Assembly: GCA_036271555.1 (NCBI GenBank) | Contig: DATBAK010000028.1 | Location: forward strand, 1-64,000 | Source of the DNA: Acidimicrobiia bacterium | GTDB taxonomy: Bacteria > Actinomycetota > Acidimicrobiia > IMCC26256 > PALSA-610 | Reading direction: 5' to 3' | DNA: 64,000 nucleotides | Shown: positions 27,035-34,764 of the stretch, one piece after another | Numbering within the stretch: the first letter of the stretch is position 1 | Layout of the letters: the number at the start of each line of letters is the position of its first letter | Made by a program: the position numbers and the translations under genes | Notes under the pieces: model-generated | The model's database searches: none | Seen by the model: the letters and a program-made list of their open reading frames with translations, nothing else | What the model was told of the DNA's origin: nothing

Positions 27035-29083
27035 TTGCGCCATCCAACTCGAGCGCGGGTGATGTCCGCGCTCGCGGTCGCGTTGCTGATCCTCGGACTC
27101 ACCGGCATCGCGCGCGCGACGAATGCCGCGGCCGCGAGCACGACCAACATCACGCTCGACGGGCCGGCCGTCGTCGTACGGCTCACGACCGCGGGCCAGC
27201 CGTCGCAGCTGAAGTTCGCGGGCACGGCGGGTCAGTCGGTGTCGGCGGTGTTGTCGCACTCGACCGTCGGTGCCGCGTGTCCCGCGATCGCGGTCGCGTT
27301 GCTGCGGCCCGACAGCTCGCAGCTCGGCTTCGGCGCCAGCGTGTGCGGCGCGAACGGCTTCCTCGACACGCACACGCTCGACGCGACCGGCACGTGGACG
27401 ATCGTGTTGACACCGCAGGGTTCCGACACCGGTCACGTGACCGTGCGCGCGTTGTCGGTGACCGATCAGGTCGGCACGATCGTGCGCAACGCGATCCCGG
27501 TGGCGGTGCACATCACGACGCCCGGCCAGAACGCGCGCTTCACCTTCTCGAGCAACACCGGCCAGCAGATCTCCGCGATCCTCTCCGGCTCGACGTTCGG
27601 CACCGCGTGCGACGCGGTGGAAGTCGTGCTCGTGCGACCGGACGGCACCACCTTCGGGAGCGCCGCGCCGTCGTGCAAGGACACCGCGTTCCTCGACGGG
27701 CAGACGCTCGACGCGAGCGGTAACTGGACGATGGTGGTGGATCCGCAGGGCGCGGGCGTCGGGAACGCGAACCTCGCGGCGTACAACGCGAACGACGTCA
27801 CGGGACTCACGAAGGACGACGGCAGCGTGTTCGCCGTGCCGGCGATGAATCCCGGACAGAACTCGACGGTTCACATCAACGGCAGCAACGGTCAGAAGAT
27901 CTCGGCACTCGTCACCAAGGCGAACTACCCCCAGTGCTTCCAGCTGTCGTTGCGCCGCCCGGACAACAGCGCGTTCGGCAACGTGGTGAAGTCGTGCACC
28001 AAGAGCGACTTCCTCGACGCGCAGACGCTCGATCAGAACGGCATCTGGTCGATCGTCGTCGACCCGCTCGGCACGTCGGTCGGCACGTCGAAGCTCCAGG
28101 TCTGGGACGCGAGCGACGCGACGAAGGCGATCACGCTGAACGGCGCGCCGATCAGCGCGACGCTCGACCCCGGTCAGAAGGGCGAGTACACGTTCACGGG
28201 CACGGCCGGCCAGCAGGTGTCGGCGACCGTCACCGGCGCGACGATCAAGGGCTGCCCGGGCTACGCGATCAACCTCCTGCGCCCGAACGGCAGCGTGTTC
28301 GCGTCGGCGAACGGCTGCAACGACAAGGCGTTCCTCGACTCGCAGACGCTCGACACTGCCGGTCCCTGGACGCTCGAGATCGATCCGGTCGGGAGCGCGA
28401 GCGGCGACCTCACGTTGAACGGCTGGACGTTCGCGGACGACGACGGCACCGCCGACCTCTCGGGCAAGCCCGCGTTCCTCGACTTCACGCGGCCCGGACA
28501 GAACGCGGTCTGGTCGTTCCACGGCACGAACCACCAAAAGGTCTCCGCCTACGTGACCGACGCCGACCTGCAGGGCTGCGACTTCACGCTCACGTTGCTC
28601 CGCCCGAACGGCAGCGTCTTCGGCTCGCCGGTCGACAGCTGCACCGACACCGCGTTCCTCGAGCCGCAGGTGCTCGACCAGACGGGCACCTGGACGGTGC
28701 GCGTCGATCCGACCGGCACGAATCAGGGCGAGGCGACGCTGCAGGTGTTCGACATCGTCGACGAGTCGCAACCGTTCAAGCCCGGACCGGACATCCGGAC
28801 CTTCACGTCGGAAGCGCCGGGCACGAACGCGGCGTACCACATCAACGGCAAGACGGGTGATGTGCGCACGGTGACGATCACGGGCTCGACGTACGACGCG
28901 GGCGCGTGTCCCGCCGTCGTCGTCACGCTGCGCCGGCCCGACGGCAGCACGCTCACGTCGCAGTCGACGTGTAGCAACACGCTCACGATCGCGAACGTGA
29001 CGCTCGACGCGAACGGCTCGTGGACGTTGTTCGTCGATCCGCAGGGCCCCGCCACCGGCACCATGGTGATCCGGCTGAAGTAA
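27035..29083 (+). CDS. Secreted six-repeat protein with paired cysteines
   Basis: A 682-residue protein starting at a TTG at 27035, preceded by GGGGAG seven bases upstream, and carrying the signal peptide VMSALAVALLILGLTGIARA. Six repeats of about 105 residues follow. Each has a 'GQ..F.G..GQ.VSA' strand, a Cys-containing piece, 'LRPDG..FGS', a second Cys, 'FLD.QTLD..G.WT' and 'VDP.G'. Examples are ALLRPDSSQLGFGASVCG (repeat 1) and VVTLRRPDGSTLTSQSTC (repeat 6). Aromatic, Asp and Gly spacing resembles bacterial pre-peptidase C-terminal (PPC)-type beta domains. No catalytic site is seen; a surface binding or structural role is an inference. It is 30 bases upstream of the gene at 29114. Confidence 0.75.
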   Translation: MRHPTRARVMSALAVALLILGLTGIARATNAAAASTTNITLDGPAVVVRLTTAGQPSQLKFAGTAGQSVSAVLSHSTVGAACPAIAVALLRPDSSQLGFGASVCGANGFLDTHTLDATGTWTIVLTPQGSDTGHVTVRALSVTDQVGTIVRNAIPVAVHITTPGQNARFTFSSNTGQQISAILSGSTFGTACDAVEVVLVRPDGTTFGSAAPSCKDTAFLDGQTLDASGNWTMVVDPQGAGVGNANLAAYNANDVTGLTKDDGSVFAVPAMNPGQNSTVHINGSNGQKISALVTKANYPQCFQLSLRRPDNSAFGNVVKSCTKSDFLDAQTLDQNGIWSIVVDPLGTSVGTSKLQVWDASDATKAITLNGAPISATLDPGQKGEYTFTGTAGQQVSATVTGATIKGCPGYAINLLRPNGSVFASANGCNDKAFLDSQTLDTAGPWTLEIDPVGSASGDLTLNGWTFADDDGTADLSGKPAFLDFTRPGQNAVWSFHGTNHQKVSAYVTDADLQGCDFTLTLLRPNGSVFGSPVDSCTDTAFLEPQVLDQTGTWTVRVDPTGTNQGEATLQVFDIVDESQPFKPGPDIRTFTSEAPGTNAAYHINGKTGDVRTVTITGSTYDAGACPAVVVTLRRPDGSTLTSQSTCSNTLTIANVTLDANGSWTLFVDPQGPATGTMVIRLK

Positions 29084-29113
29084 GCGCGGCGGAGCGCGTA
29101 CGCTCGTCGGGAC

Positions 29114-29941
29114 GTGAACGATCAGCGCCGCGGGCCGCGCCGCGTCCTTACTCCGATCTTCACGGTCGTGATGGTCGTTGCGCTCGCGGTCGGTGGTGTC
29201 GCGATCTACCGCGGTGTGCGGCACAAGTCGACGAGCTCGTGTCGCGTCGACGTGCACGACACGCCGCCCGACGTCGTCACGCTGTCGACCGATCAGGCCG
29301 AGAACGCGACGACGATCGCCGCGGTCGCGAAGCGCCTCGGGCTCGCCGACCACGCGGTCACGATCGGGCTCGCGGCCGCGCTGCAGGAATCGAAGCTGCA
29401 GAACCTCGGGCACGGCGACCGCGACTCGCTCGGTCTGTTCCAGCAGCGTCCGTCGCAGGGTTGGGGCACACCGCAGCAGGTGATGGATCCCGCGTACGCG
29501 GCGAACGCCTTCTTCACGCACCTCGCGCGCGTCGCCAACTGGGAGAACCTCCCCGTCACTACCGCCGCGCAGGAAGTGCAGCGCAGTGGCGCGCCCGACG
29601 CGTACGCGGGGTGGGAGCCGGAGGCGCGCGTGATCGCGCGCGCGCTCACGGGCGAGACGCCCGCGGGGCTCGCGTGCTCGACGCCGTCGTCACGACCGCC
29701 GACGATCGACGCGTCGCTCACCACGACGATGACGCGCGAGCTCGGACCGGTGACGTTCGGCGCGCCGGTCGCAACGCACCGGGGCTGGACGATCGCGTCC
29801 TGGCTCGTCACGCACGCACGCCGGTTCGGCATCTCGGCCGTCGAGCTCGACGGCTACCGATGGACCCCCGGCTCCGGACACTGGTCGAAGGTCACGCCGG
29901 CCGTGAGCCAGGTCTCGGTCGAGCGCTACTCGACGACCTGA
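29114..29941 (+). CDS. Membrane-anchored lysozyme-fold (transglycosylase-like) protein
   Basis: The 275-residue protein starts with GTG at 29114, has an N-terminal anchor (LTPIFTVVMVVALAVGGVAI) and an outside domain. The segment VTIGLAAALQESKLQNLGHG, followed by DSLGLFQQRPSQGWGTPQQV, is a well-conserved actinobacterial motif resembling the lytic transglycosylase/lysozyme fold: Glu in ALQESK would be catalytic, and FQQRPSQGWG matches the substrate groove. It is likely to act on peptidoglycan. A C-terminal region (about 190-275) has one beta-rich module of unknown role. It follows the six-repeat gene by 30 bases on the same strand and could be cotranscribed. Confidence 0.65.
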   Translation: MNDQRRGPRRVLTPIFTVVMVVALAVGGVAIYRGVRHKSTSSCRVDVHDTPPDVVTLSTDQAENATTIAAVAKRLGLADHAVTIGLAAALQESKLQNLGHGDRDSLGLFQQRPSQGWGTPQQVMDPAYAANAFFTHLARVANWENLPVTTAAQEVQRSGAPDAYAGWEPEARVIARALTGETPAGLACSTPSSRPPTIDASLTTTMTRELGPVTFGAPVATHRGWTIASWLVTHARRFGISAVELDGYRWTPGSGHWSKVTPAVSQVSVERYSTT

Positions 29942-29963
29942 GCACCGGCTGGGCGGGCTGCAC

Positions 29964-29998
29964 GCGGCCGAGGGCCGTCGGCGGCGGGCTCGGCCAGC
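29964..29998. terminator. Possible hairpin terminator between convergent genes
   Basis: GGCCGAG (29966-29972) and CTCGGCC (29989-29995) are complementary and enclose a GC-rich 16-base loop. The pair lies between the convergent stops at 29941 and 30011. Without a T-run it is only a weak call. Confidence 0.35.
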
Positions 29999-30010
29999 GG
30001 GGACGAGGGA

Positions 30011-30814
30011 TCACTTCTTCCAGACGGGCGGGCGCTTCTCCATGAACGCGCGCGCGGCTTCGGCGATGTCGCCGCTCGTGCCCGCGAGGATCTGCGTGCG
30101 GTTCTCGAGGTGGATCGCAGCCTCGAGGCTCGACGCGTCGACGTTGGCGTGCATGACCTCCTTCGTCATGATCACGCCGAACGGGCTGTAGCCACAGATC
30201 GTCGCCGCGAGCTCCATCGCGGAGTCGAGCAGGTCGGCGTCGGGCACGACGCGCGCGACGAGCCCGATGCGTTCGGCCTCCTCCGCGTCGACGTCGCGCG
30301 CCGTCAGCATGAGCTCGTGCGCACGCCCCGCACCGATGAGGCGCGGGAGCGTGTAGCTGATACCGATGTCGCAGCCGGACACGCCGACCTTGATGAACTG
30401 CACGCCCATGCGCGCCGACTCGGCCATCACGCGGATGTCGGCGGCGCACGCGAGTGCGAACCCGCCGCCGTACGCGGGCCCGTTGATCGCGGCGATCACC
30501 GGCTGCTGGATGTCGCGCACGTGCGGCACGAGCGCGGCGATGTGCGCCTGCGAGCGCATGCCGCCACGAGGACCGCCACCGATGCCCGCCGAGACCGACG
30601 CGGAGCCGACCGCCTTCAGGTCGAGACCCGCGCAGAACCCGCGTCCCGCGCCCGTGAGGATCACGACGCGGCACGAGTTGTCGGCGTGCACGGCGTCGAG
30701 CGCGGCGTGCAGGTCGTCGACGAGCTCGAACGACATCGCGTTGAGCCGCTCGGGACGGTCGAGCGTGATGACCGCCACGTCGTCGTTCGGGCGATCGATG
30801 CGAACCGTGTCCAT
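30011..30814 (-). CDS. Enoyl-CoA hydratase/isomerase family protein
   Basis: A 267-residue crotonase-fold enzyme starting at the ATG at 30814. The oxyanion-hole segments ERLNAMSFELVDDL and GRGFCAGLDLKAVGSA and the second one, INGPAYGGGFALACAADIRVM, are conserved, and GVSGCDIGISYTLPRLIG follows. Positions corresponding to the two catalytic glutamates of classical hydratases are not both Glu: the region reads ADIRVMAESARMGVQFIKVG, so isomerase or other chemistry is possible. It belongs to fatty-acid, steroid or branched-chain degradation pathways, and the SDR gene upstream on the same strand may be in the same pathway. Confidence 0.82.
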   Translation of the reverse strand: MDTVRIDRPNDDVAVITLDRPERLNAMSFELVDDLHAALDAVHADNSCRVVILTGAGRGFCAGLDLKAVGSASVSAGIGGGPRGGMRSQAHIAALVPHVRDIQQPVIAAINGPAYGGGFALACAADIRVMAESARMGVQFIKVGVSGCDIGISYTLPRLIGAGRAHELMLTARDVDAEEAERIGLVARVVPDADLLDSAMELAATICGYSPFGVIMTKEVMHANVDASSLEAAIHLENRTQILAGTSGDIAEAARAFMEKRPPVWKK

Positions 30815-30860
30815 GACTTCTCTGCTTTCTGGTCGGGCTCGCAAGCATCGCCCTCCCTGA

Positions 30861-30910
30861 GGCCTCAGCCGCCGGCCGAGGCCGCGCTGCTCGCTCCGCT
30901 CGCGCGCTCT
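30861..30910. repeat. Intergenic GC-rich repeat element
   Basis: A 50-base element containing GGCCGAGGCCGCGCTGCTCG and GCTCGCTCCGCTCGCGCGCT. It matches 45146-45195 at about 44 of 50 bases and partly matches 23045-23065. It sits downstream of the SDR stop, with a GCCTC/GAGGC inverted pair inside, and so may act as a terminator. Confidence 0.65.
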
Positions 30911-30929
30911 GGTCGGAACGGATATTCAC

Positions 30930-31700
30930 TCAATGCGGCACGAGGCCGCCGTCGGCGATGAGCACCTGGCCGGTGACGAAGCTCGCGGCGTCGGAGGCGA
31001 GGAAGAGCACCGGCCCGACCATCTCGTCGGGATCGGCGGCACGCGCCATGTGACTCGCGGCGGCCATGCGCGCCGCGGATTCCGGCCCGGTGTTGCGCAC
31101 CATGTCGGTGTCGACGGTGCCCGGCGCGAGCGCGTTGACGCGGATGCCGCGCGGTGCGAAGTCGGCGGCCAGCGAGCGAGTGAACGACATGAGGGCCGCC
31201 TTCGCCGCGGAGTACATCGCGACCGGCGCGGAGAACAGGAACGCGCCCGCCGAGATCACGTTCACGACCGACGCGCACGGGCTCGCCTCGAGGTACGGCA
31301 GCGCGGCCTGCACGAGGAAGATCGGGCCGCGCAGGTTCACGTCGAACGACTTCTGCCACGCGTCGGCGGTGAACTGTCCGATCGGCTGCGCGAGCGCGTT
31401 CGCGGCGTTGTTCACGACGATGTCGAGCCGGCCGAAGCGGTCGACGGTCTGCTGCACGAGCGCGGGCAGCGCGTCGAGGTCGCCCATGTGGAGCGGCACG
31501 CCGAGTGCCTCGCCACCCATCGCGATCAGGTCGGCCTCGGTCGCCGAGCAGGCGTCGGGCTTGCGGCTCGCGACCACGACCTTGGCGCCCGCGGCGACGA
31601 AGCCCTCCGCGACCGCACGGCCGATCCCGCGGGTTCCCCCGGTGACGATGGCGACCCGGCCGGTCAGGTCGAACTGCGCCCGCAACGTGGCCTGGTCCAT
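30930..31700 (-). CDS. Short-chain dehydrogenase/reductase
   Basis: A 256-residue Rossmann-fold oxidoreductase with start at the ATG at 31700 (GAGAGG upstream). The cofactor motif is GGTRGIG (about residues 21-27), followed by ASRKPDAC; NNAAN (about 96-100) and the catalytic set Ser (VISAGAF), Tyr and Lys (YSAAKAAL) are in place. The C-terminal DMVGPVLFLASDAASFVTGQ and VLIADGG are typical of classical SDR enzymes. A basic residue after the second strand favours NADP. Substrate unknown; downstream enoyl-CoA hydratase suggests acyl or steroid metabolism. It diverges from the FTR1-like gene at 31798. Confidence 0.88.
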   Translation of the reverse strand: MDQATLRAQFDLTGRVAIVTGGTRGIGRAVAEGFVAAGAKVVVASRKPDACSATEADLIAMGGEALGVPLHMGDLDALPALVQQTVDRFGRLDIVVNNAANALAQPIGQFTADAWQKSFDVNLRGPIFLVQAALPYLEASPCASVVNVISAGAFLFSAPVAMYSAAKAALMSFTRSLAADFAPRGIRVNALAPGTVDTDMVRNTGPESAARMAAASHMARAADPDEMVGPVLFLASDAASFVTGQVLIADGGLVPH

Positions 31701-31797
31701 GAGCAGCCTCTCATCAGTGGGTCGAGAGCATCGCGCGTGCGAGCACGGCGTACGCTCGGTGCCACCGATCCTGCCGGATGGAGACGCGAGGCAGCGA

Positions 31798-32550
31798 GTG
31801 CGCAACGTCATCGTCATCCTGGCTTCGTTCCTGGCGTGCGCGGTCGAAATGGTCGAGGCGCTCACGATCGTGCTCGCGGTCGCCGTGACCCGCGGGTGGC
31901 GCTCCGTGCGACTCGGCATCGCCGCCGCGCTCGTCGCGCTCGCCGCCGTCGTCGCCGCGATCGGTCCGGCGCTCACGCGCCTTCCGTTGGGCGCGCTGCG
32001 CGTGACCGTCGGCTTCCTGCTGCTCGTCTTCGGACTGCAGTGGTTGCGCAAGGCGATCCTGCGCGCGTCGGGCTACCTGCCGCTGCACGACGAAGACGCG
32101 ATCTACGCGCGCGCCGTCGGCAACGCGAGCCGCGCCGAGCGCGACGACGCGGGCGTCGACTGGTACGCGTTCACACTGTCGTTCAAGGGCGTGTTCCTCG
32201 AAGGGCTCGAGGTCGCGTTCATCGTCGTGACCTTCGGCGCCGCGCATCACGAGTTCACGCTCACGATCCTGGCGGCGGCGGCCGCGCTCGTGGTCGTCAC
32301 CGCGGTCGGAGTCGTCGTGCACCGCCCCCTGAGTCGCGTCCCCGAGAACACGATGAAGTTCGCGGTCGGGCTCATGCTCACGACGTTCGGCACGTTCTGG
32401 GGCGCCGAGGGCGCGGGCGCGCACTGGCCGGGCGCCGACGTGATGATCCTCGGCGTGCTCGCGTTCTACGCGGCCTTCGCGTTCGCGTCGGTCGCGCTAC
32501 TGCGGGCCCGCGCGACCCAGGCGGCGCGGCTCGCCGCCGTGGCGACATGA
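31798..32550 (+). CDS. FTR1-like integral membrane protein (distant EfeU relative)
   Basis: A 250-residue protein with six to seven membrane helices and an internal duplication. Each half carries a Glu pair inside a helix: CAVEMVEALTIVLAV (E17, E20) and FKGVFLEGLEVAFIV (E135, E138). This matches the ExxE iron-passing motif of FTR1/EfeU (REGLE), although the leading Arg is absent. It is annotated in some genomes only as an uncharacterised membrane family (COG4280, from memory). Start GTG at 31798 is preceded by a weak GAGGCAGCGA ribosome site. It overlaps the next gene by four bases. Iron or another metal as cargo is an inference. Confidence 0.65.
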   Translation: MRNVIVILASFLACAVEMVEALTIVLAVAVTRGWRSVRLGIAAALVALAAVVAAIGPALTRLPLGALRVTVGFLLLVFGLQWLRKAILRASGYLPLHDEDAIYARAVGNASRAERDDAGVDWYAFTLSFKGVFLEGLEVAFIVVTFGAAHHEFTLTILAAAAALVVVTAVGVVVHRPLSRVPENTMKFAVGLMLTTFGTFWGAEGAGAHWPGADVMILGVLAFYAAFAFASVALLRARATQAARLAAVAT

Positions 32551-32804
32551 AGCGGATCCGAGCCTTCGGTGCCTTCTGGTACGACTTCGTCGTCGGCGAC
32601 GACTGGCGCCTCGCGGTCGTGAGTGCCGCCGCCCTGGGCCTCTGCGGCCTGCTGGCCCACCACGGCGTCCCGGCCTGGTGGCTGGTGCCCGTGGCGGTGG
32701 CGGTAGCGCTGACCCTCACGCTCGTCCGCCTTGTGCCGATTGAGTCCGGGGTGGGCGATACCGTGCCCGCCAACAAGCCGCCCGATGCGGAGGTCGAAGC
32801 GTGA
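32547..32804 (+). CDS. Small two-helix membrane protein coupled to the FTR1-like gene
   Basis: An 85-residue protein with ATG at 32547 overlapping the preceding TGA (ATGA). The sequence has an aromatic N-terminus (FGAFWYDFVVGDDWRLAV), two hydrophobic stretches (VSAAALGLCGLLAHHG and WWLVPVAVAVALTLTLVRLV) and an acidic tail (KPPDAEVEA). Perfect translational coupling suggests it forms a complex with the FTR1-like protein. Its stop overlaps the GTG of the repeat protein by four bases. No family is recognised. Confidence 0.7.
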   Translation: MKRIRAFGAFWYDFVVGDDWRLAVVSAAALGLCGLLAHHGVPAWWLVPVAVAVALTLTLVRLVPIESGVGDTVPANKPPDAEVEA

Positions 32805-33724
32805 ACCGTGCCCTGCCCCGCGCCGCCGCCGCGGTGCTCGCGAGCGTCGCCGTCGTCGCGTCGTTCGCCGGTACCGCCGGTCCCGCGTCGGCGACGACTC
32901 GGAGCGCGGCCGCGCCGTCGGCGCGCCCCGCTGCGGTCGAGTCGCACGCCGCGCCCGCCGGCGGTTACGACGTGCTCGACAACCTCGGCGCGGTCTACAC
33001 GCTCGACTCGTCGTGGTTCGGCAGCCTCCTCGTGCACAACCTGAGCGCGCCGATCGTCGGCATGGCGCTCACGCCCGACCGCCAGGGCTACTGGCTCGCG
33101 AACAACCAGGGCGACGTCTTCGCCTTCGGTGACGCGAAGTTCCTCGGATCGCTCAGTGGTCTCGCGTTGACCCGTTCGATCACCGCCATCGCGAGCACGC
33201 CGAGCGGCAAGGGCTACTGGCTCATCGGTGGCGACGGCGGCATCTTCGCGTTCGGCGACGCGGGCTACTACGGCGGCACCGGCGGGCTCATGCTCAACAA
33301 GCGCATCGTCGACTTCGCGCCGACGCCCACCGGCAAGGGCTACTGGCTCGCGTCGCGCGACGGCGGCGTCTTCGCGTTCGGCGACGCGCGCTTCTACGGC
33401 TCGGCCGGCCGGCTGCGGTTGAACCAGCCGATCGTCGCGATGGCCCCGACCGCGAGTGGCCACGGCTACTGGCTCGTCGCGTCCGACGGCGGGATCTTCG
33501 CCTACGGCGACGCGCCCTTCCACGGTTCGACCGGCTCGATGCGACTGAACCAGCCCATCGTCGGCATGGCCCGCACCCCGGCCGACAACGGCGGCTACTG
33601 GCTCGCCGCGGCCGACGGCGGAGTGTTCGCGTTCGGTGACGCGCCGTTCCACGGATCGGTCGCCGGGCACACCGCGGGTACCGTCGTGCAGATGGTCGCG
33701 TCAGGAGCCTCGGGTCCCGTCTGA
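32801..33724 (+). CDS. Secreted GYWL-repeat protein
   Basis: A 307-residue protein with GTG at 32801 overlapping the previous stop and a ribosome site CGGAGG upstream. A signal peptide (AAAAVLASVAVVASFAGTAG) and Ala-rich linker precede five repeats of about 44 residues, each with 'GYWLxxxDGGIFAFGDAxFxGS' and an 'LNQPIVxMAxTxxGxG' connector. The repeats form a beta-propeller-like or solenoid surface and are common in Acidimicrobiia. The same repeat decorates the sedolisin at 47220. Being coupled to the two membrane proteins, it may cover or gate them from outside; that is speculation. Confidence 0.75.
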   Translation: MNRALPRAAAAVLASVAVVASFAGTAGPASATTRSAAAPSARPAAVESHAAPAGGYDVLDNLGAVYTLDSSWFGSLLVHNLSAPIVGMALTPDRQGYWLANNQGDVFAFGDAKFLGSLSGLALTRSITAIASTPSGKGYWLIGGDGGIFAFGDAGYYGGTGGLMLNKRIVDFAPTPTGKGYWLASRDGGVFAFGDARFYGSAGRLRLNQPIVAMAPTASGHGYWLVASDGGIFAYGDAPFHGSTGSMRLNQPIVGMARTPADNGGYWLAAADGGVFAFGDAPFHGSVAGHTAGTVVQMVASGASGPV

Positions 33725-33729
33725 GGGAG

Positions 33730-33759
33730 TCGGTCGCGCTCGCTCCGCTCGCCGCTCCG
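33730..33759. repeat. Intergenic GC-rich repeat element
   Basis: A 30-base element beginning TCGGTCGCGCTCGCTCCGCT, matching 22983-23012 with one change. It lies directly after the stop of the GYWL-repeat gene. Confidence 0.6.
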
Positions 33760-33778
33760 GACGCCTCAGTTCCCGGTT

Positions 33779-33805
33779 CGGGCGGGACGCAAAGCGACCC
33801 GCCCG
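33779..33805. terminator. Strong hairpin, probable terminator
   Basis: CGGGCGGG (33779-33786) pairs with CCCGCCCG (33798-33805); CGC and GCG extend the stem after an A-A mismatch, leaving an AAA loop. It follows the GYWL-repeat gene and is followed by TCTTGG. The right arm, reversed, recurs at 34209-34224 on the other side of the Cys-rich gene. Confidence 0.6.
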
Positions 33806-33828
33806 TCTTGGCGGAGAACGGAGTTCCG

Positions 33829-34206
33829 ATGGCCATGCGCGAGGACTGCCGGCACTTCTCGAGCCGGAGCTACCCGGGCGGTGAGACGGCGCGGTTCTGC
33901 ATCCTCGACCTCGCGCCCGAGGCACCCTGGAAGTGCCCGGACGACTGTCCGAAGTACGAGTCGTCGTTGATCGACGGGACGTTCGAGGTGGGCGAGCTCA
34001 CACGCACGCCGGTCGAGGCCGAGCCCGACGAGTCTCCCGACGACATCGAAGCCGTGCTCGACGAGGCCGAGGACATCGTGAACCACGCGGAGCTCGACGC
34101 GGCGCGCGATGTCGAAGGCGGCACCGGCGCACGGCGCTGGTGGCCCTTCGGTCGCGGTCGGCGCGGTCGTGGCGACGGCGGCGCGGGCCGGCTGTCGCAG
34201 CGGTAA
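33829..34206 (+). CDS. Cysteine-containing small protein, unknown
   Basis: A 125-residue protein starting at the ATG at 33829 (GGAG five bases upstream; a TTG at 33808 is an alternative). The N-terminal 45 residues hold four cysteines in DCRHFSS, RFCILDL, WKCPDDCPKYE: a possible zinc or iron-sulfur site. The rest is acidic (EAEPDESPDDIEAVLDEAED) and ends in a basic WWPFGRGRRGRGDGG tail. No family is recognised with confidence, though a similar N-terminus occurs in small actinobacterial proteins. It is flanked by an inverted repeat (33790-33806 and 34209-34224). Confidence 0.65.
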   Translation: MAMREDCRHFSSRSYPGGETARFCILDLAPEAPWKCPDDCPKYESSLIDGTFEVGELTRTPVEAEPDESPDDIEAVLDEAEDIVNHAELDAARDVEGGTGARRWWPFGRGRRGRGDGGAGRLSQR

Positions 34207-34208
34207 GA

Positions 34209-34224
34209 ACGGGCGGGTCGCTTC
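34209..34224 (-). repeat. Right copy of inverted repeat flanking the Cys-rich gene
   Basis: ACGGGCGGGTCGCTT here is the exact reverse complement of the right arm region of the hairpin at 33790-33805, followed by a matching GCG after one mismatch. The two copies flank the gene at 33829-34206. Confidence 0.5.
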
Positions 34225-34298
34225 GCGGGCCGGCCCCGACGTGGGGCTGACGGGTCGGGGACGGCGAAGCGTGCGAGCCCGACCAGAGGACAAGAAGC

Positions 34299-34733
34299 TC
34301 AGTTGCTGTCGTGCGGCTCGAAGCCGCGCGGCCACACGGTCGTCTCGTTCCAGACCGCGCCGCGCAGGCGCACACCGCCGAGCCGCGCCCCCTCGAAGAC
34401 CGAGCCGGTCAGCGTCGCGTCGCGCAGGTCGGCGCCGGTGAGGTTCGCGCCGTCGAGCAGCGCGCCGTCGAGCTGCGAGCCCTTCAGCCGCGCACTGCGA
34501 AGGTCCGACCAGCGCAGGTCGACGCGACGGAGATCGGCCTGGGTGAGGTTCGCGCCCCGCAGCCGCGCGCGCGGGATGTCGAGCCGCGCGAGCTGCGCGT
34601 GCTCGAGGTTCGCGCCGGAGAGATCCTCGCCCTGCGACAGCCGCTTTCGAAGCGCTCGGTCACGGCGGCGCCACACGATGATCACGCGCCGAAGTGTGCC
34701 AGACCACGCGAAGCCCACTTTCGATGGCAACAT
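34299..34733 (-). CDS. Pentapeptide-repeat protein
   Basis: A 144-residue protein with a run of pentapeptides of A(D/N)LxX type: GANLEHAQLARLDIP, RGANLTQADLRRVDL, SDLRSARLKGSQLDG and GANLTGADLRDATLTG. This makes a right-handed quadrilateral beta helix. The N-terminal head (LRRVIIVWRRRDRALRKRL) is a short hydrophobic-basic anchor. The ATG at 34733 has a weak ribosome site; a GTG at 34685 is possible. Function of such proteins ranges from gyrase protection to structural; nothing here distinguishes. Its start is 31 bases from the divergent sulfotransferase-like gene. Confidence 0.72.
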   Translation of the reverse strand: MLPSKVGFAWSGTLRRVIIVWRRRDRALRKRLSQGEDLSGANLEHAQLARLDIPRARLRGANLTQADLRRVDLRWSDLRSARLKGSQLDGALLDGANLTGADLRDATLTGSVFEGARLGGVRLRGAVWNETTVWPRGFEPHDSN

Positions 34734-34764
34734 CTCGCTTCATGACGACTGCAACGAGGTTCGC

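Noticed and set aside
26996-29521. Minus-strand frame opposite the six-repeat protein
   Set aside because: Shadow of the repeats; its own periodicity is inherited from the plus-strand repeats.
32801-33724. Regular DNA repeat spacing considered as a CRISPR-like array
   Set aside because: The periodicity of about 130 bases comes from protein repeats and no constant short repeats with unique spacers are present.
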